Positions 7,661 through 15,297 of a DNA stretch of 64,000 nucleotides are shown here, piece after piece. Both the position numbers and the translations under genes were made by a program. Below the pieces are notes generated by a model. That model saw only the letters and a program-made list of their open reading frames with translations. It had not been told where the DNA came from and made no database searches. Numbering within the stretch: the first letter of the stretch is position 1; each line of letters starts with the position of its first letter. The stretch is taken from the NCBI RefSeq assembly GCF_947497045.1, contig NZ_CANMEU010000003.1:434001-498000 (forward strand). The letters run 5' to 3'. The DNA is from an uncultured Tateyamaria sp. (GTDB lineage Bacteria > Pseudomonadota > Alphaproteobacteria > Rhodobacterales > Rhodobacteraceae).

Positions 7661-9028
7661 TTATCCATTCAACGGGTTCAGCGACGAGATTTCGCGCAGT
7701 TTGGCCCGGACCGCCCAGTCTGGGCCAAATCCGTATCGTGCCCACCCAAGGCTGTCCAGCCTGACCGTGCGTGCCTCGGCCGAGCGGCCTTGCAGATCAA
7801 GCGCTTCGGCACGCAATAAAAGCAGGGTCGACAGGAGCGCGGCGTTCTCATTCAGCGCGGCCTCGTCAATATGCGGGCTCAGAAGTACGATTGCTGCGTC
7901 GCCGTCGCCGCGCGTGATCGCATAGGCGGCCAGTTGGGTGGCGACATAGGCGCGGTGCAAATCGGCCCCCTGGGTAGCTGCGTAATACTGGTCGGCAGCA
8001 CGGAAATGGGTCTGGGCGGCCTTGGGATCCGTGGACAACAACAAGCGACCGTTGGCGTAATGCGCAAAGGCGCGGCGGTGATCTTTCCAGCCCATGGCCT
8101 GCGCGATCTTGAGCGCACGGTCGGCGGCGGCGCGGCGGGCAGGTTGGGTGGCACCGGGGCCGAGTGCTGTTTGCACGGCCTGGCTCCAGGCGCGGGGGGT
8201 GCGGGTCGCGTATTTTGCGGGCAGTTGGTCGCCGCGCGGATTGATGCGCCCAAAGATGGCTGGAAGGCGCTGTGCCACCTCGCCCCGTGTCATGCCGGAG
8301 CGCAGTTCGGGCGCATAATAGGCCCGCAGCATCATCATATCAAAGCCAGTCAGGACAGTGTGCACATTGTCGTCGTTGAACACGGAGTCCGGCAGGCGAT
8401 AAAGGTCGTTGAGCGGGCCGATGGCTTGGGCCAGTTCCTCGTGCAGGCAGTCGCGCACCTCTTGGGGGCTTGCGTCATTGGGCAAGAAGATCGCCAGTTG
8501 CTTGCGGGTGCGCAGGTTGGTCCAGCTGGTGCGGGCACTGCGGCGGTTGGGCTTGTATTCGGAAATGGTCGTGATGTTGGGCACCACGAAACAGGCGGCA
8601 TGGGGCAGGGCGCGCCGGATCTGGGCACGGCTGACCGCCTCGATGGTGATGTTGGGGGTGCTGCCGGGAGTGGCGGCATCAATGTCAATGCCCGCCTCGG
8701 TGCGCAAACGGTGCATCAGGCGGCGCAGGTCAGGCCCGAGGGATGCAGGTGGTGCGCCCGTGACCTGGACCGAAATCGGCCCTTCAAATCGGGTGAACAC
8801 AGGCAACTCACGCCCCGATTCAAGTTGAAAGCTCAACTCGATGAAATCCAGTGCCAGATCATTGTTGGACCGGATCGGGACCGCAGGGCGCGGCGCGCCG
8901 AAGGTTTTCATCGGGGGCAGATCGCTGATCTGGGGCAAGGCGCGGGTGGGGGTATCCCCCGGCGTGACAGGAACGCAGGCGTTCAGCAACAGCACCATCG
9001 GCAGGACAAAGCGGCGCATACGGTTCAT
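7661..9028 (-). CDS. DUF2927 domain lipoprotein
   Basis: A 455-residue exported protein. The signal peptide ends in VLLLNAC with the lipidated Cys at 18. A DUF2927 domain spans about residues 55-260, recognised by the DCLHEELAQAIGPLNDLYRL segment (about 205-225), which looks like a degenerate HExxx zincin motif (HEELAQ). The C-terminal third consists of TPR-like helical repeats (ALKIAQAMGWKDHRRAFAHY onward). Its start overlaps the upstream GNAT gene stop by four bases. Known only as a domain of unknown function common in Rhodobacteraceae; a periplasmic peptidase-like fold is possible but unproven. Confidence 0.88.
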   Translation of the reverse strand: MNRMRRFVLPMVLLLNACVPVTPGDTPTRALPQISDLPPMKTFGAPRPAVPIRSNNDLALDFIELSFQLESGRELPVFTRFEGPISVQVTGAPPASLGPDLRRLMHRLRTEAGIDIDAATPGSTPNITIEAVSRAQIRRALPHAACFVVPNITTISEYKPNRRSARTSWTNLRTRKQLAIFLPNDASPQEVRDCLHEELAQAIGPLNDLYRLPDSVFNDDNVHTVLTGFDMMMLRAYYAPELRSGMTRGEVAQRLPAIFGRINPRGDQLPAKYATRTPRAWSQAVQTALGPGATQPARRAAADRALKIAQAMGWKDHRRAFAHYANGRLLLSTDPKAAQTHFRAADQYYAATQGADLHRAYVATQLAAYAITRGDGDAAIVLLSPHIDEAALNENAALLSTLLLLRAEALDLQGRSAEARTVRLDSLGWARYGFGPDWAVRAKLREISSLNPLNG

Positions 9029-9483
9029 GATGCGCGTTCGTATTTGATGAAGGGTGTCAGGTGGCCGATGCGATCATAAAGCTGGCGGGCCTGTGTGTTG
9101 GACTCTTGCGTCATCCAATAGACCGAAGGCGCGGCGTTGGCGTCCGCCGTGGCATAGACCGCTTCGATCAGACGGCGTCCGACCCCCAGACCGCGCACTT
9201 CGGGAATGGCATAGAGGTCTTGCAGATAGCAGACGTTTTCGACGCGCCAGCCGTGGCGGTGAAACAGGAAATGGGCGAGCCCGACCAGCCTGCCGTCCAG
9301 CTCGGCCACGAGCCCGTTGAAGTCATGCGGGTTGTCGCCAATCAGGCGGACAAAGGATGTCTCGAACACCTCTTGCGAATGCGAGGTTTCGTAAAACGCG
9401 AGGTAGGCCGCCCACAGGTCGTTCCATTGCGGACGGTCCGCCAACGAAAGTGGGCGCACAATAAGTGCGTCTGATAAGGTCAT
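9025..9483 (-). CDS. GNAT family N-acetyltransferase
   Basis: A 152-residue GNAT enzyme that would transfer an acetyl group from acetyl-CoA to an amine. The acetyl-CoA pyrophosphate loop is VRGLGVGRRLIE (about residues 95-106), preceded by the beta-strand LQDLYAIPE. The C-terminal YDRIGHLTPFIKYER is typical. The motif set resembles diamine/aminoglycoside-type acetyltransferases (YWMTQESNTQARQLYD), but the substrate is not determinable. The stop overlaps the DUF2927 start by four bases. The 196-bp gap upstream separates it from moxR. Confidence 0.92.
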   Translation of the reverse strand: MTLSDALIVRPLSLADRPQWNDLWAAYLAFYETSHSQEVFETSFVRLIGDNPHDFNGLVAELDGRLVGLAHFLFHRHGWRVENVCYLQDLYAIPEVRGLGVGRRLIEAVYATADANAAPSVYWMTQESNTQARQLYDRIGHLTPFIKYERAS

Positions 9484-9589
9484 TTATACTGCCTGCCTGC
9501 CTTTTAGCATTTTGGATGCGGGTGTTTTCACCTCTCATCAAGGTCAGGGTATGGAGCATTTCAGGCAAAATAAAGACATTTTATCCACA

Positions 9590-9611
9590 GCCCGCCACAG
9601 CTATGGCGGGC
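9590..9611. terminator. Hairpin between moxR and the GNAT gene
   Basis: A perfect 8-bp inverted repeat (GCCCGCCA, six-base loop, TGGCGGGC) lies about 70 bp past the moxR stop. On the minus strand it is followed by an A/T-rich stretch but no clean U-run, so it may be an imperfect terminator or an RNA-stability element. Confidence 0.4.
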
Positions 9612-9679
9612 ATGGGTGTGCTGTGACCGAAAAGCCCCGCCTTTCGATCAAACCGGTCCGGTGGTGGGCAGATATAGCG

Positions 9680-10519
9680 TCAGCGCTGGCCCCGGGCCAT
9701 AAAGGCCAGCCGCTCAAACAGGTGCACGTCCTGTTCGTTCTTGAGCAATGCGCCGTGTAGCTTTGGCAATGCGCTTGTGCCATCCGCTTTGAGGTCCTCG
9801 GCGCTCAGGTCCTCGGCCAACAGCAGTTTAAGCCAGTCGAGTACTTCGGAGGTCGACGGCTTTTTCTTGAGCCCTTGCTGGTCGCGGATCTCGAAAAACC
9901 GGGTGAGGGCGGTGGTCAGCAGCGCCTCTTTGATGCCGGGGTGATGGACGGCCACGATCTGTTTCATCGTGTCCATGTCGGGAAAGCGGATGTAGTGAAA
10001 GAAGCAGCGGCGCAGGAAGGCGTCGGGCAGCTCTTTTTCGTTGTTCGAGGTGATAATGACCACGGGGCGGTGGCGGGCTTTGATGGTTGCGCCCGTCTCG
10101 TAGACAAAGAACTCCATCTTATCGAGTTCCTGCAACAGATCGTTGGGAAACTCGATATCGGCCTTGTCGATCTCGTCGATCAGCAGCACGACCTTTTCGC
10201 CCGCCTCGAAGGCCTCCCACAGCTTGCCCTTCTTGATGTAGTTGGACACATCATGCACGCGGTCTTCGCCCAACTGGCTGTCACGCAACCGGGACACTGC
10301 GTCGTATTCATACAGCCCCTGTTGGGCGCGGGTGGTCGATTTGATGTTCCACTCGATCAGGCGCAAACCAAGGCTGCGCGACACCTGCTTGGCTAGTTCG
10401 GTCTTGCCGGTGCCCGGCTCACCCTTGACCAACAGGGGGCGTTCCAGAGTGACGGCCGCGTTGACCGCAATGGTCAGGTCATCGGTGGCCACATAGGCGT
10501 CGGTGCCTTGAAATTTCAT
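9680..10519 (-). CDS. MoxR family AAA+ ATPase
   Basis: A 279-residue MoxR ATPase. Walker A GEPGTGKT is at 33-40, Walker B VVLLIDEID at 110-118, sensor 1 at VVIITSNNEKELPDAF and an arginine-finger region at FLRRCFF. The length fits the short CoxD-like subgroup, whose members remodel or activate metalloenzymes with a VWA partner. That partner is most likely the CoxE-like protein of the same leftward gene run. It is divergent from dksA; the intergenic region carries the inverted repeat at 10579-10598. Confidence 0.94.
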   Translation of the reverse strand: MKFQGTDAYVATDDLTIAVNAAVTLERPLLVKGEPGTGKTELAKQVSRSLGLRLIEWNIKSTTRAQQGLYEYDAVSRLRDSQLGEDRVHDVSNYIKKGKLWEAFEAGEKVVLLIDEIDKADIEFPNDLLQELDKMEFFVYETGATIKARHRPVVIITSNNEKELPDAFLRRCFFHYIRFPDMDTMKQIVAVHHPGIKEALLTTALTRFFEIRDQQGLKKKPSTSEVLDWLKLLLAEDLSAEDLKADGTSALPKLHGALLKNEQDVHLFERLAFMARGQR

Positions 10520-10578
10520 TTGGGTTCACCCTGTTGCACAACTTTGTTCATGGATATGCTTTTAGCCAACCTGAGATG

Positions 10579-10598
10579 GGATTGTGTAGTGACAATCC
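10579..10598. promoter_or_regulatory. Inverted repeat in the moxR-dksA divergent region
   Basis: GGATTGT, six bases, ACAATCC: a perfect 7-bp dyad in the 184-bp region between the divergent moxR and dksA starts. Candidate operator for a dimeric regulator; it is about 60 bp from moxR and 105 bp from dksA. The regulator is not identifiable. Confidence 0.35.
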
Positions 10599-10703
10599 TC
10601 AAACCCTCCGATAAATGCAGCGGCAGAACACCGGTCGGGGCGGTGTATCCGAGACCTTAGGGGACCGTTGATGGCAAGCATCAGTCGAATTGAGGGGGAC
10701 CAA

Positions 10704-11126
10704 ATGAAACAGGAAGTGTTTTTACCGGATGATTACCGTCCGGCCGAGGACGAGCCGTTTATGAACGAGCGGCAAGTCGAATATTTTCGTCGCAAGCTGT
10801 TGAACTGGAAATCCGAGTTGCTGGCTGGCAGCAAGGATACCATCGAAGGGTTGCAGGACGGCACGCGCAACATTCCAGACGTCGCGGATCGCGCGTCTGA
10901 AGAGACGGATCGCGCGCTTGAACTGCGCACCCGGGACCGTCAGCGCAAGCTGGTGTCCAAGATCGACGGCGCGCTGCGCCGCATCGATGAGGGCGAGTTC
11001 GGATATTGCAACGTGACCGGCGAGCCGATTTCGCTCAAGCGTCTGGATGCCCGGCCCATCGCGACCATGAGCCTCGAGGCGCAAGAGCGTCACGAGAGGC
11101 GCGAGAAAGTGCATCGCGACGACTAG
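10704..11126 (+). CDS. dksA: DksA-type RNA polymerase-binding transcription factor
   Basis: DksA binds the RNA polymerase secondary channel and, with ppGpp, controls rRNA and amino-acid promoters. It has 140 residues. A coiled-coil hairpin carries the tip motif DVADRA (59-64; DxxDxA is essential in E. coli DksA). The C-terminal globular domain keeps one of the four zinc cysteines (C102 in FGYCNVTGEP); the others are Thr, Ser and Ala. The Rhodobacter sphaeroides DksA (RSP2654) also has a single cysteine yet is functional. The start at 10704 was chosen for the GAGGGGG site seven bases upstream and the typical MKQEVFLPDDYRP N-terminus; an ATG at 10671 is possible. A strong terminator follows. 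Confidence 0.93.
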   Translation: MKQEVFLPDDYRPAEDEPFMNERQVEYFRRKLLNWKSELLAGSKDTIEGLQDGTRNIPDVADRASEETDRALELRTRDRQRKLVSKIDGALRRIDEGEFGYCNVTGEPISLKRLDARPIATMSLEAQERHERREKVHRDD

Positions 11127-11215
11127 ATCGCAGTCACGCAGGTGAACGCGATAAGTGGCAACGATGGTTCGGCAAGACCCATCAGTCACACCCTTCGTTC
11201 AGTCACCGACAAAGT

Positions 11216-11242
11216 AAGGCGCATCCATGATGCGCCTTTTTT
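11216..11242 (+). terminator. Rho-independent terminator after dksA
   Basis: GGCGCATC, three-base loop, GATGCGCC, then six T residues; AA before the stem can pair with the first T residues. It lies about 90 bp past the dksA stop. The reverse strand reads into TTACTTTG, so it could also weakly stop transcription of the convergent coiled-coil gene. Confidence 0.85.
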
Positions 11243-11273
11243 GTTTGCAGAAAGGTCAGCGCGATAACGGGTG

Positions 11274-12158
11274 CTATTTCGCCCCGTTCATCATCGCAGC
11301 CATCGCCTGATGGAATTCGGCGTAGGTCTTGAACGTACGGTCCGCTTTTCTCAACTGTTCTTGCGCTGCTTTGAGCGCGCTAGCTGTCGACATACGCTCT
11401 TCCTTTGCGTAGCCGAGCTTGCTGTATTGCGGGAACGCGCCTGTCAGTTCCTTGAAAATCTTCGGCAAACTGTTCTTCAGATTTTGCGCATGGATCGGCA
11501 CATTGTACTTTTTCTGAAGCGAGACGAGACCTTTTTCAAACCGTGACAGAAGTTCGGGAGCCACTTTGCCGGAGCCATCCAACTGCCCGTCGAGCGCCGC
11601 CGTCAGTTTCTTGAGGTCGACGGTGGCAAGGCTGACATCCTTTTGAATGTTCTCGCAGGCTTTGGTCATTTTGCGCGCTTGTGTGTCCAGCTTTTCCAGT
11701 TCTTTCAGCACCAGCGCCTGCGTTTTGTCGCGTTCGTTGTTGAACTTTTCAAACTGCTTGGCCTCTTCCTTCTTCGCCTGCTCCTTTTTGGCGTCCATCT
11801 TGTCCGCGTTCTTGAGCAGCGAGAGAGCGATCTGTTCGAGCTTGCGGATTTCCTTCATGTAGGCGGCGCACAGTTGCTTGGTATGCGACTGGAGCTTGGT
11901 GCACTTTGACTCCGCCTTGCCCATCGCCTCGTAGAGTTTGCCATACGTTTCCACGATGGCCTTCATCTCCATCATGCTGGCATATGATGGATCACCCGAT
12001 GGTGGAATATTGTAGGCTTTCAGCTTGTTCATCATCTTGGCGACGCCACTGCCCGAGCAGAAGGCAGAGCGGTGATCTTGCCAGAACTTTGCGGTGAAGC
12101 CCTTTTTGGGAATGTCCTTGATCACCGATTTGGTGTTTTTGTCGTCTAGCGTTGGCAT
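11274..12158 (-). CDS. Coiled-coil protein of unknown function
   Basis: A 294-residue cytosolic protein with no signal peptide or membrane helix. Residues 60-220 are almost wholly helical, Lys/Glu-rich and heptad-like (KKEQAKKEEAKQFEKF and neighbours), predicting long coiled coils. The N-terminus has a short motif region (KFWQDHRSAFCSGSGVAKMM, about 25-44) and the C-terminal third a second, less charged helical domain. There are few cysteines (about 35, 85, 97, 190). I do not recognise the family. It is monocistronic and convergent with dksA. Its higher Lys content than its neighbours hints at later acquisition. A scaffold or filament role is possible; no function is claimed. Confidence 0.75.
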   Translation of the reverse strand: MPTLDDKNTKSVIKDIPKKGFTAKFWQDHRSAFCSGSGVAKMMNKLKAYNIPPSGDPSYASMMEMKAIVETYGKLYEAMGKAESKCTKLQSHTKQLCAAYMKEIRKLEQIALSLLKNADKMDAKKEQAKKEEAKQFEKFNNERDKTQALVLKELEKLDTQARKMTKACENIQKDVSLATVDLKKLTAALDGQLDGSGKVAPELLSRFEKGLVSLQKKYNVPIHAQNLKNSLPKIFKELTGAFPQYSKLGYAKEERMSTASALKAAQEQLRKADRTFKTYAEFHQAMAAMMNGAK

Positions 12159-12331
12159 GGCTGCGGATGTACCCCTGTGACTGGTTTTTTCTTTGATGTG
12201 GAAATCCGGGCCCCGTCACAGTGTCAAGCGACCCCAATTTCCAACTGTTCGTGGTCGAAAAAGCCATCTTTGGGCGCGCTCCGTCAAGGCTTGAATGCTG
12301 GCCTCGCAGAATGCCTCAACGTAAAGTGCCG

Positions 12332-13378
12332 TCAGAGCTTTGCCCGGCCCAACATTCCAAACAAATCCCGCGGATCATCCGGGTCGGCCAGCAGGTCGAG
12401 CGGGTGAAAGAACGCTGTCCCCGCGATCCGGTCGCGCACAAAGCGCAAGGCCGAGAAGTCCTCGATGGCGAAACCGACGCTGTCGAAAATGGTGATCTGC
12501 TTGTCCGACGTGCGCCCGGTGCGTCGACCTGCTAGCACTTCCCAGATTTCGGTCACCGGGTGGTCTTCGGCCAGTTGCTGGATATCGCCCTCGACGCGGG
12601 TTTGGGGCGGGTACTCCACAAAGATGTCGCCGCGTTCCAGAATGGCGGGTGCGATTTCGGTCTTGCCCGGGCAGTCCCCGCCGATGGCGTTGATGTGCAC
12701 GCCCGCGCCGACCATGTTGTCGGTCAGGATCGTGGCATAAGCCTTGTCGGCGGTGCAGGTGGTGAGGATCTGTGCACCCTCAATGGCTTCTTCGGCGCTG
12801 GTGCAGGAGGTCACGTGCAGACCGGTGCCATTAAGGTTCGCCGCACATTTCGCCGTCGCAGCCGGATCAATGTCATAGAGCCGCACATGGGTGATGCCCG
12901 CAATCGCCATCATTGCGAGGCTCTGGAACTCGGATTGCGCTCCGTTGCCGATCATCGCCATGGTTGTGGCCCCTCTGGGGGCCAGCGTCCTGGCCACGAG
13001 GGCCGAGGTGGCCGCCGTGCGCAGCGCCGTCAGCATCGTCATTTCGGTCAGCAACACCGGGTATCCGGTCTCGACATCTGCCAGCAGCCCAAAGGCGGTG
13101 ACGGTCTGAAGGCCCTCGGACGTGTTCTTGGGGTGCCCGTTCACGTACTTGAACCCGTACGTCTCGCCATCCGAGGTCGGCATCAGCTCGATTACCCCTT
13201 CGGCAGAGTGGCTGGCCACGCGCGGGGTCTTGTCAAACAATTCCCACCTTTTGAAGTCGTCCGCGATATAATCGGCGAGGCCCCGCAGCATATCAGACAC
13301 GCCCACGTGGTGGATCAGTTGCATCATGTTGTCGACAGAGACGAAGGGCACCAGGGCCTTGTCGGAAGGGGAAAGCAT
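12332..13378 (-). CDS. Ornithine cyclodeaminase
   Basis: Converts L-ornithine directly to L-proline plus ammonia, using NAD+ as a bound redox cofactor. It belongs to the ornithine cyclodeaminase/mu-crystallin family; 348 residues is normal. The Rossmann motif is MAMIGNGAQSEFQ. The substrate region includes VASHSAEGVIELMPTSD and the conserved NAIGGDCPGKTEI. Of the nearby ATGs (13387, 13384, 13378) I chose 13378 because the AAGGA overlapping the arginase stop is seven bases upstream; the earlier two are too close to it. It follows arginase directly, giving a two-step arginine to ornithine to proline route. Confidence 0.92.
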   Translation of the reverse strand: MLSPSDKALVPFVSVDNMMQLIHHVGVSDMLRGLADYIADDFKRWELFDKTPRVASHSAEGVIELMPTSDGETYGFKYVNGHPKNTSEGLQTVTAFGLLADVETGYPVLLTEMTMLTALRTAATSALVARTLAPRGATTMAMIGNGAQSEFQSLAMMAIAGITHVRLYDIDPAATAKCAANLNGTGLHVTSCTSAEEAIEGAQILTTCTADKAYATILTDNMVGAGVHINAIGGDCPGKTEIAPAILERGDIFVEYPPQTRVEGDIQQLAEDHPVTEIWEVLAGRRTGRTSDKQITIFDSVGFAIEDFSALRFVRDRIAGTAFFHPLDLLADPDDPRDLFGMLGRAKL

Positions 13379-13390
13379 GGGCATCATCCT

Positions 13391-14311
13391 TTAGTAGGCG
13401 CGGGTGGGGCGGTCGAAAATGCGGCGACCGAAGGCAGAGGCGGTGAGGTCCACCATCACTTGTGCAGTGCGTCCGCGTTCGTCCAGAAACGGGTTCAACT
13501 CGACCAGATCAAGCGAGGTCAGAAGGCCGCTGTCGCAAATCATCTCCATCACCAGATGACCCTCACGCATGGTGGCCCCACCGGGTACGGTGGTGCCGAC
13601 GGCAGGCGCGATGGAGGGGTCGAGGAAATCCACATCAAGTGAGACATGCAGCAGCCCGTTGGCCTCCGCCACCCGTGCCAGAAACGCGCTCAGCGGTTTG
13701 GCAATGCCGTGTTCGTCGATATGACGCATGTCGATATAGGTGACGTCGCTGTCCTCAAGGGCGGCACGTTCGGCCCCATCGACCGAGCGCAACCCGATCA
13801 TGGCGATCCGATCATGCGGAATGGGATGTGCAACCTCGGGAAAGCCTTCAAACCCATCCCGGCCGGTCAGATACCCCATGGGCGTGCCATGCAGATTGCC
13901 CGAGCCGGTCGTCGCGGGCGTGTGATAGTCCGTATGTGCATCAAGCCACAGCACGAAAAGCGGGCGGTCCTGATCCGCTGCATGGGCGGCAACCCCGTGC
14001 ACGGTGCCCAAGGCCAGCGCGTGATCTCCGCCCATGAAGATCGGCAGCGCGGTGGCGCAGGCGTTGCGCGCGGCCTCTGACAGGGCTTGCGTCCAGGCAA
14101 TCGTTTCCTCAAGCGCGTGCAGGCGTTCGTGCGGTTTGGCCTCGAACGGGGCAGGGCTCACGTTGCCTGCATCCGTCACGTGATGGCCCAGATCGCGCAA
14201 GGCTGTGTCCAGACCTGCCGTGCGGTAGGCATCCGGTCCCATCAGGCATCCCCGGCGGCGTTTGCCGCTGTCCATCGGGACGCCGATCAACGTGATATCG
14301 GTTTGGGTCAT
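13391..14311 (-). CDS. rocF: Arginase
   Basis: Hydrolyses L-arginine to L-ornithine and urea with a binuclear Mn2+ centre. The ureohydrolase signatures are all present: GGDHAL (94-99), DAHTD (124-128), SLDVDFLDPS (224-233) and DLVELNP near 270. 306 residues fits the family. The start at 14311 has AGGAG at good spacing; an upstream extension would cross the regulatory region. It is first in a leftward operon with ornithine cyclodeaminase and divergent from an Lrp-family regulator, which probably responds to arginine or ornithine. Agmatinase-like alternatives are less likely given the ornithine cyclodeaminase partner. Confidence 0.92.
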   Translation of the reverse strand: MTQTDITLIGVPMDSGKRRRGCLMGPDAYRTAGLDTALRDLGHHVTDAGNVSPAPFEAKPHERLHALEETIAWTQALSEAARNACATALPIFMGGDHALALGTVHGVAAHAADQDRPLFVLWLDAHTDYHTPATTGSGNLHGTPMGYLTGRDGFEGFPEVAHPIPHDRIAMIGLRSVDGAERAALEDSDVTYIDMRHIDEHGIAKPLSAFLARVAEANGLLHVSLDVDFLDPSIAPAVGTTVPGGATMREGHLVMEMICDSGLLTSLDLVELNPFLDERGRTAQVMVDLTASAFGRRIFDRPTRAY

Positions 14312-14367
14312 GGGAGGCTCCTGTTGCTTTGAGAGGGATATCTGCGCGGAATGTGACGTAGACAAGC

Positions 14368-14380
14368 GATCAAATTGATC
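14368..14380. promoter_or_regulatory. Palindromic operator candidate between arginase and the Lrp gene
   Basis: GATCAA-A-TTGATC is a perfect 6-bp dyad around one central base, in the 105-bp divergent region. Lrp/AsnC proteins often bind short A/T-centred palindromes next to their own gene and the divergent target, which fits here. Confidence 0.5.
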
Positions 14381-14416
14381 ATATCGACCAGTCATCATGC
14401 AAAATGGATAGGTGAA

Positions 14417-14842
14417 ATGGACGAAACGGATGCACGGCTTATCTCGGCGCTGCGCCACGATGCGCGCGCAAGCCTGTCGGATTTGTCGCTCAGCCTTGGG
14501 CTGTCACGCACCACGGTGCGCAGCCGCATCGACAAGTTGAAGGCGCGGGGGGACATCCTCGGTTTCAGCGTCGTGTTGCGCGAGGACACGCTGCGCGACC
14601 CGGTGCGCGGGTTGATGATGATTGGGATTGAGGGGCGTGGAACCGAGCGGATCATCCGCCAGCTTCAGGGGATGAGCGAGCTGCGCGCGGTCTATTCCAC
14701 CAATGGGCGGTGGGATGTGATTGTCGAAATCGGGACCGATACGCTGGAAAGTTTTGATGCGGTTCTGTTCCGCATCCGCGCCCTTGACGGGGTGGTGGCA
14801 AGCGAGACGTCGCTGCTGCTGTCGACGCGCAAATCGGCCTAG
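14417..14842 (+). CDS. Lrp/AsnC family transcriptional regulator
   Basis: A 141-residue regulator with an N-terminal winged helix-turn-helix (DETDARLISALRHDARASLS, then LGLSRTTVRSRIDKL) and a C-terminal RAM ligand domain (about 70-141; GMSELRAVYSTNGRWDVIVEI). The start at 14417 has AGGTGA upstream and gives the standard MDETD N-terminus. It is divergent from the arginase/ornithine cyclodeaminase operon and is probably its amino-acid-responsive regulator, acting through the palindrome at 14368-14380. Its stop shares four bases (CTAG) with the convergent dsbB. Confidence 0.94.
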   Translation: MDETDARLISALRHDARASLSDLSLSLGLSRTTVRSRIDKLKARGDILGFSVVLREDTLRDPVRGLMMIGIEGRGTERIIRQLQGMSELRAVYSTNGRWDVIVEIGTDTLESFDAVLFRIRALDGVVASETSLLLSTRKSA

Positions 14843-15297
14843 CGGGCGCGCAGGGCGGCGATCCAGAGGCCCGCAAGAACCAGCGAAAGAACCATATTCC
14901 AACCCGCCATGCTGAGCCCTGCAAACTGCCAGGCTATGTCATCACAGCGGATCAACGGAGCGGCCATGATCTGATCAAACAGCGCATTCGCATCCACGCC
15001 GCCGACGGCACCGGAGGAGCAGGAGCTTGGCCCCTCCCACCAGCCTTGTTCGACGCCGACATGATAGCCGCCGATCCCGGCAGTCGCCAGGGCCGCCAGT
15101 GCCCCCAGAGCGAGCAGGGTGGGCAGGGGCACGAACAGCGCCGCAGCCCCCAGAAGGATCGCGACCACATGCGGATAGCGTTGCCAGATACACATCTTGC
15201 AGGGCGCAAGGCCGCCGAGATGTTGAAAGGCAAACGCCCCAAGCAACAGCCCAAGCGACCCAACTGCGGCCAGAATTGTCAGTGTCTTGCGATTCAC
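14839..15297 (-). CDS. dsbB: Disulfide bond formation protein B
   Basis: Inner-membrane oxidase that passes electrons from DsbA to quinone. 152 residues with four hydrophobic segments (about 5-25, 42-58, 60-82, 128-150). The first periplasmic cysteine pair is C33-K-M-C36 (APCKMCIWQRYPH). The second loop has C93 and C118 (SSCSS and IRCDD), matching DsbB's two redox pairs. Its ATG overlaps the stop of the upstream YqaA-like gene by four bases, so the two form a coupled pair. No dsbA lies nearby. Confidence 0.92.
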   Translation of the reverse strand: MNRKTLTILAAVGSLGLLLGAFAFQHLGGLAPCKMCIWQRYPHVVAILLGAAALFVPLPTLLALGALAALATAGIGGYHVGVEQGWWEGPSSCSSGAVGGVDANALFDQIMAAPLIRCDDIAWQFAGLSMAGWNMVLSLVLAGLWIAALRAR

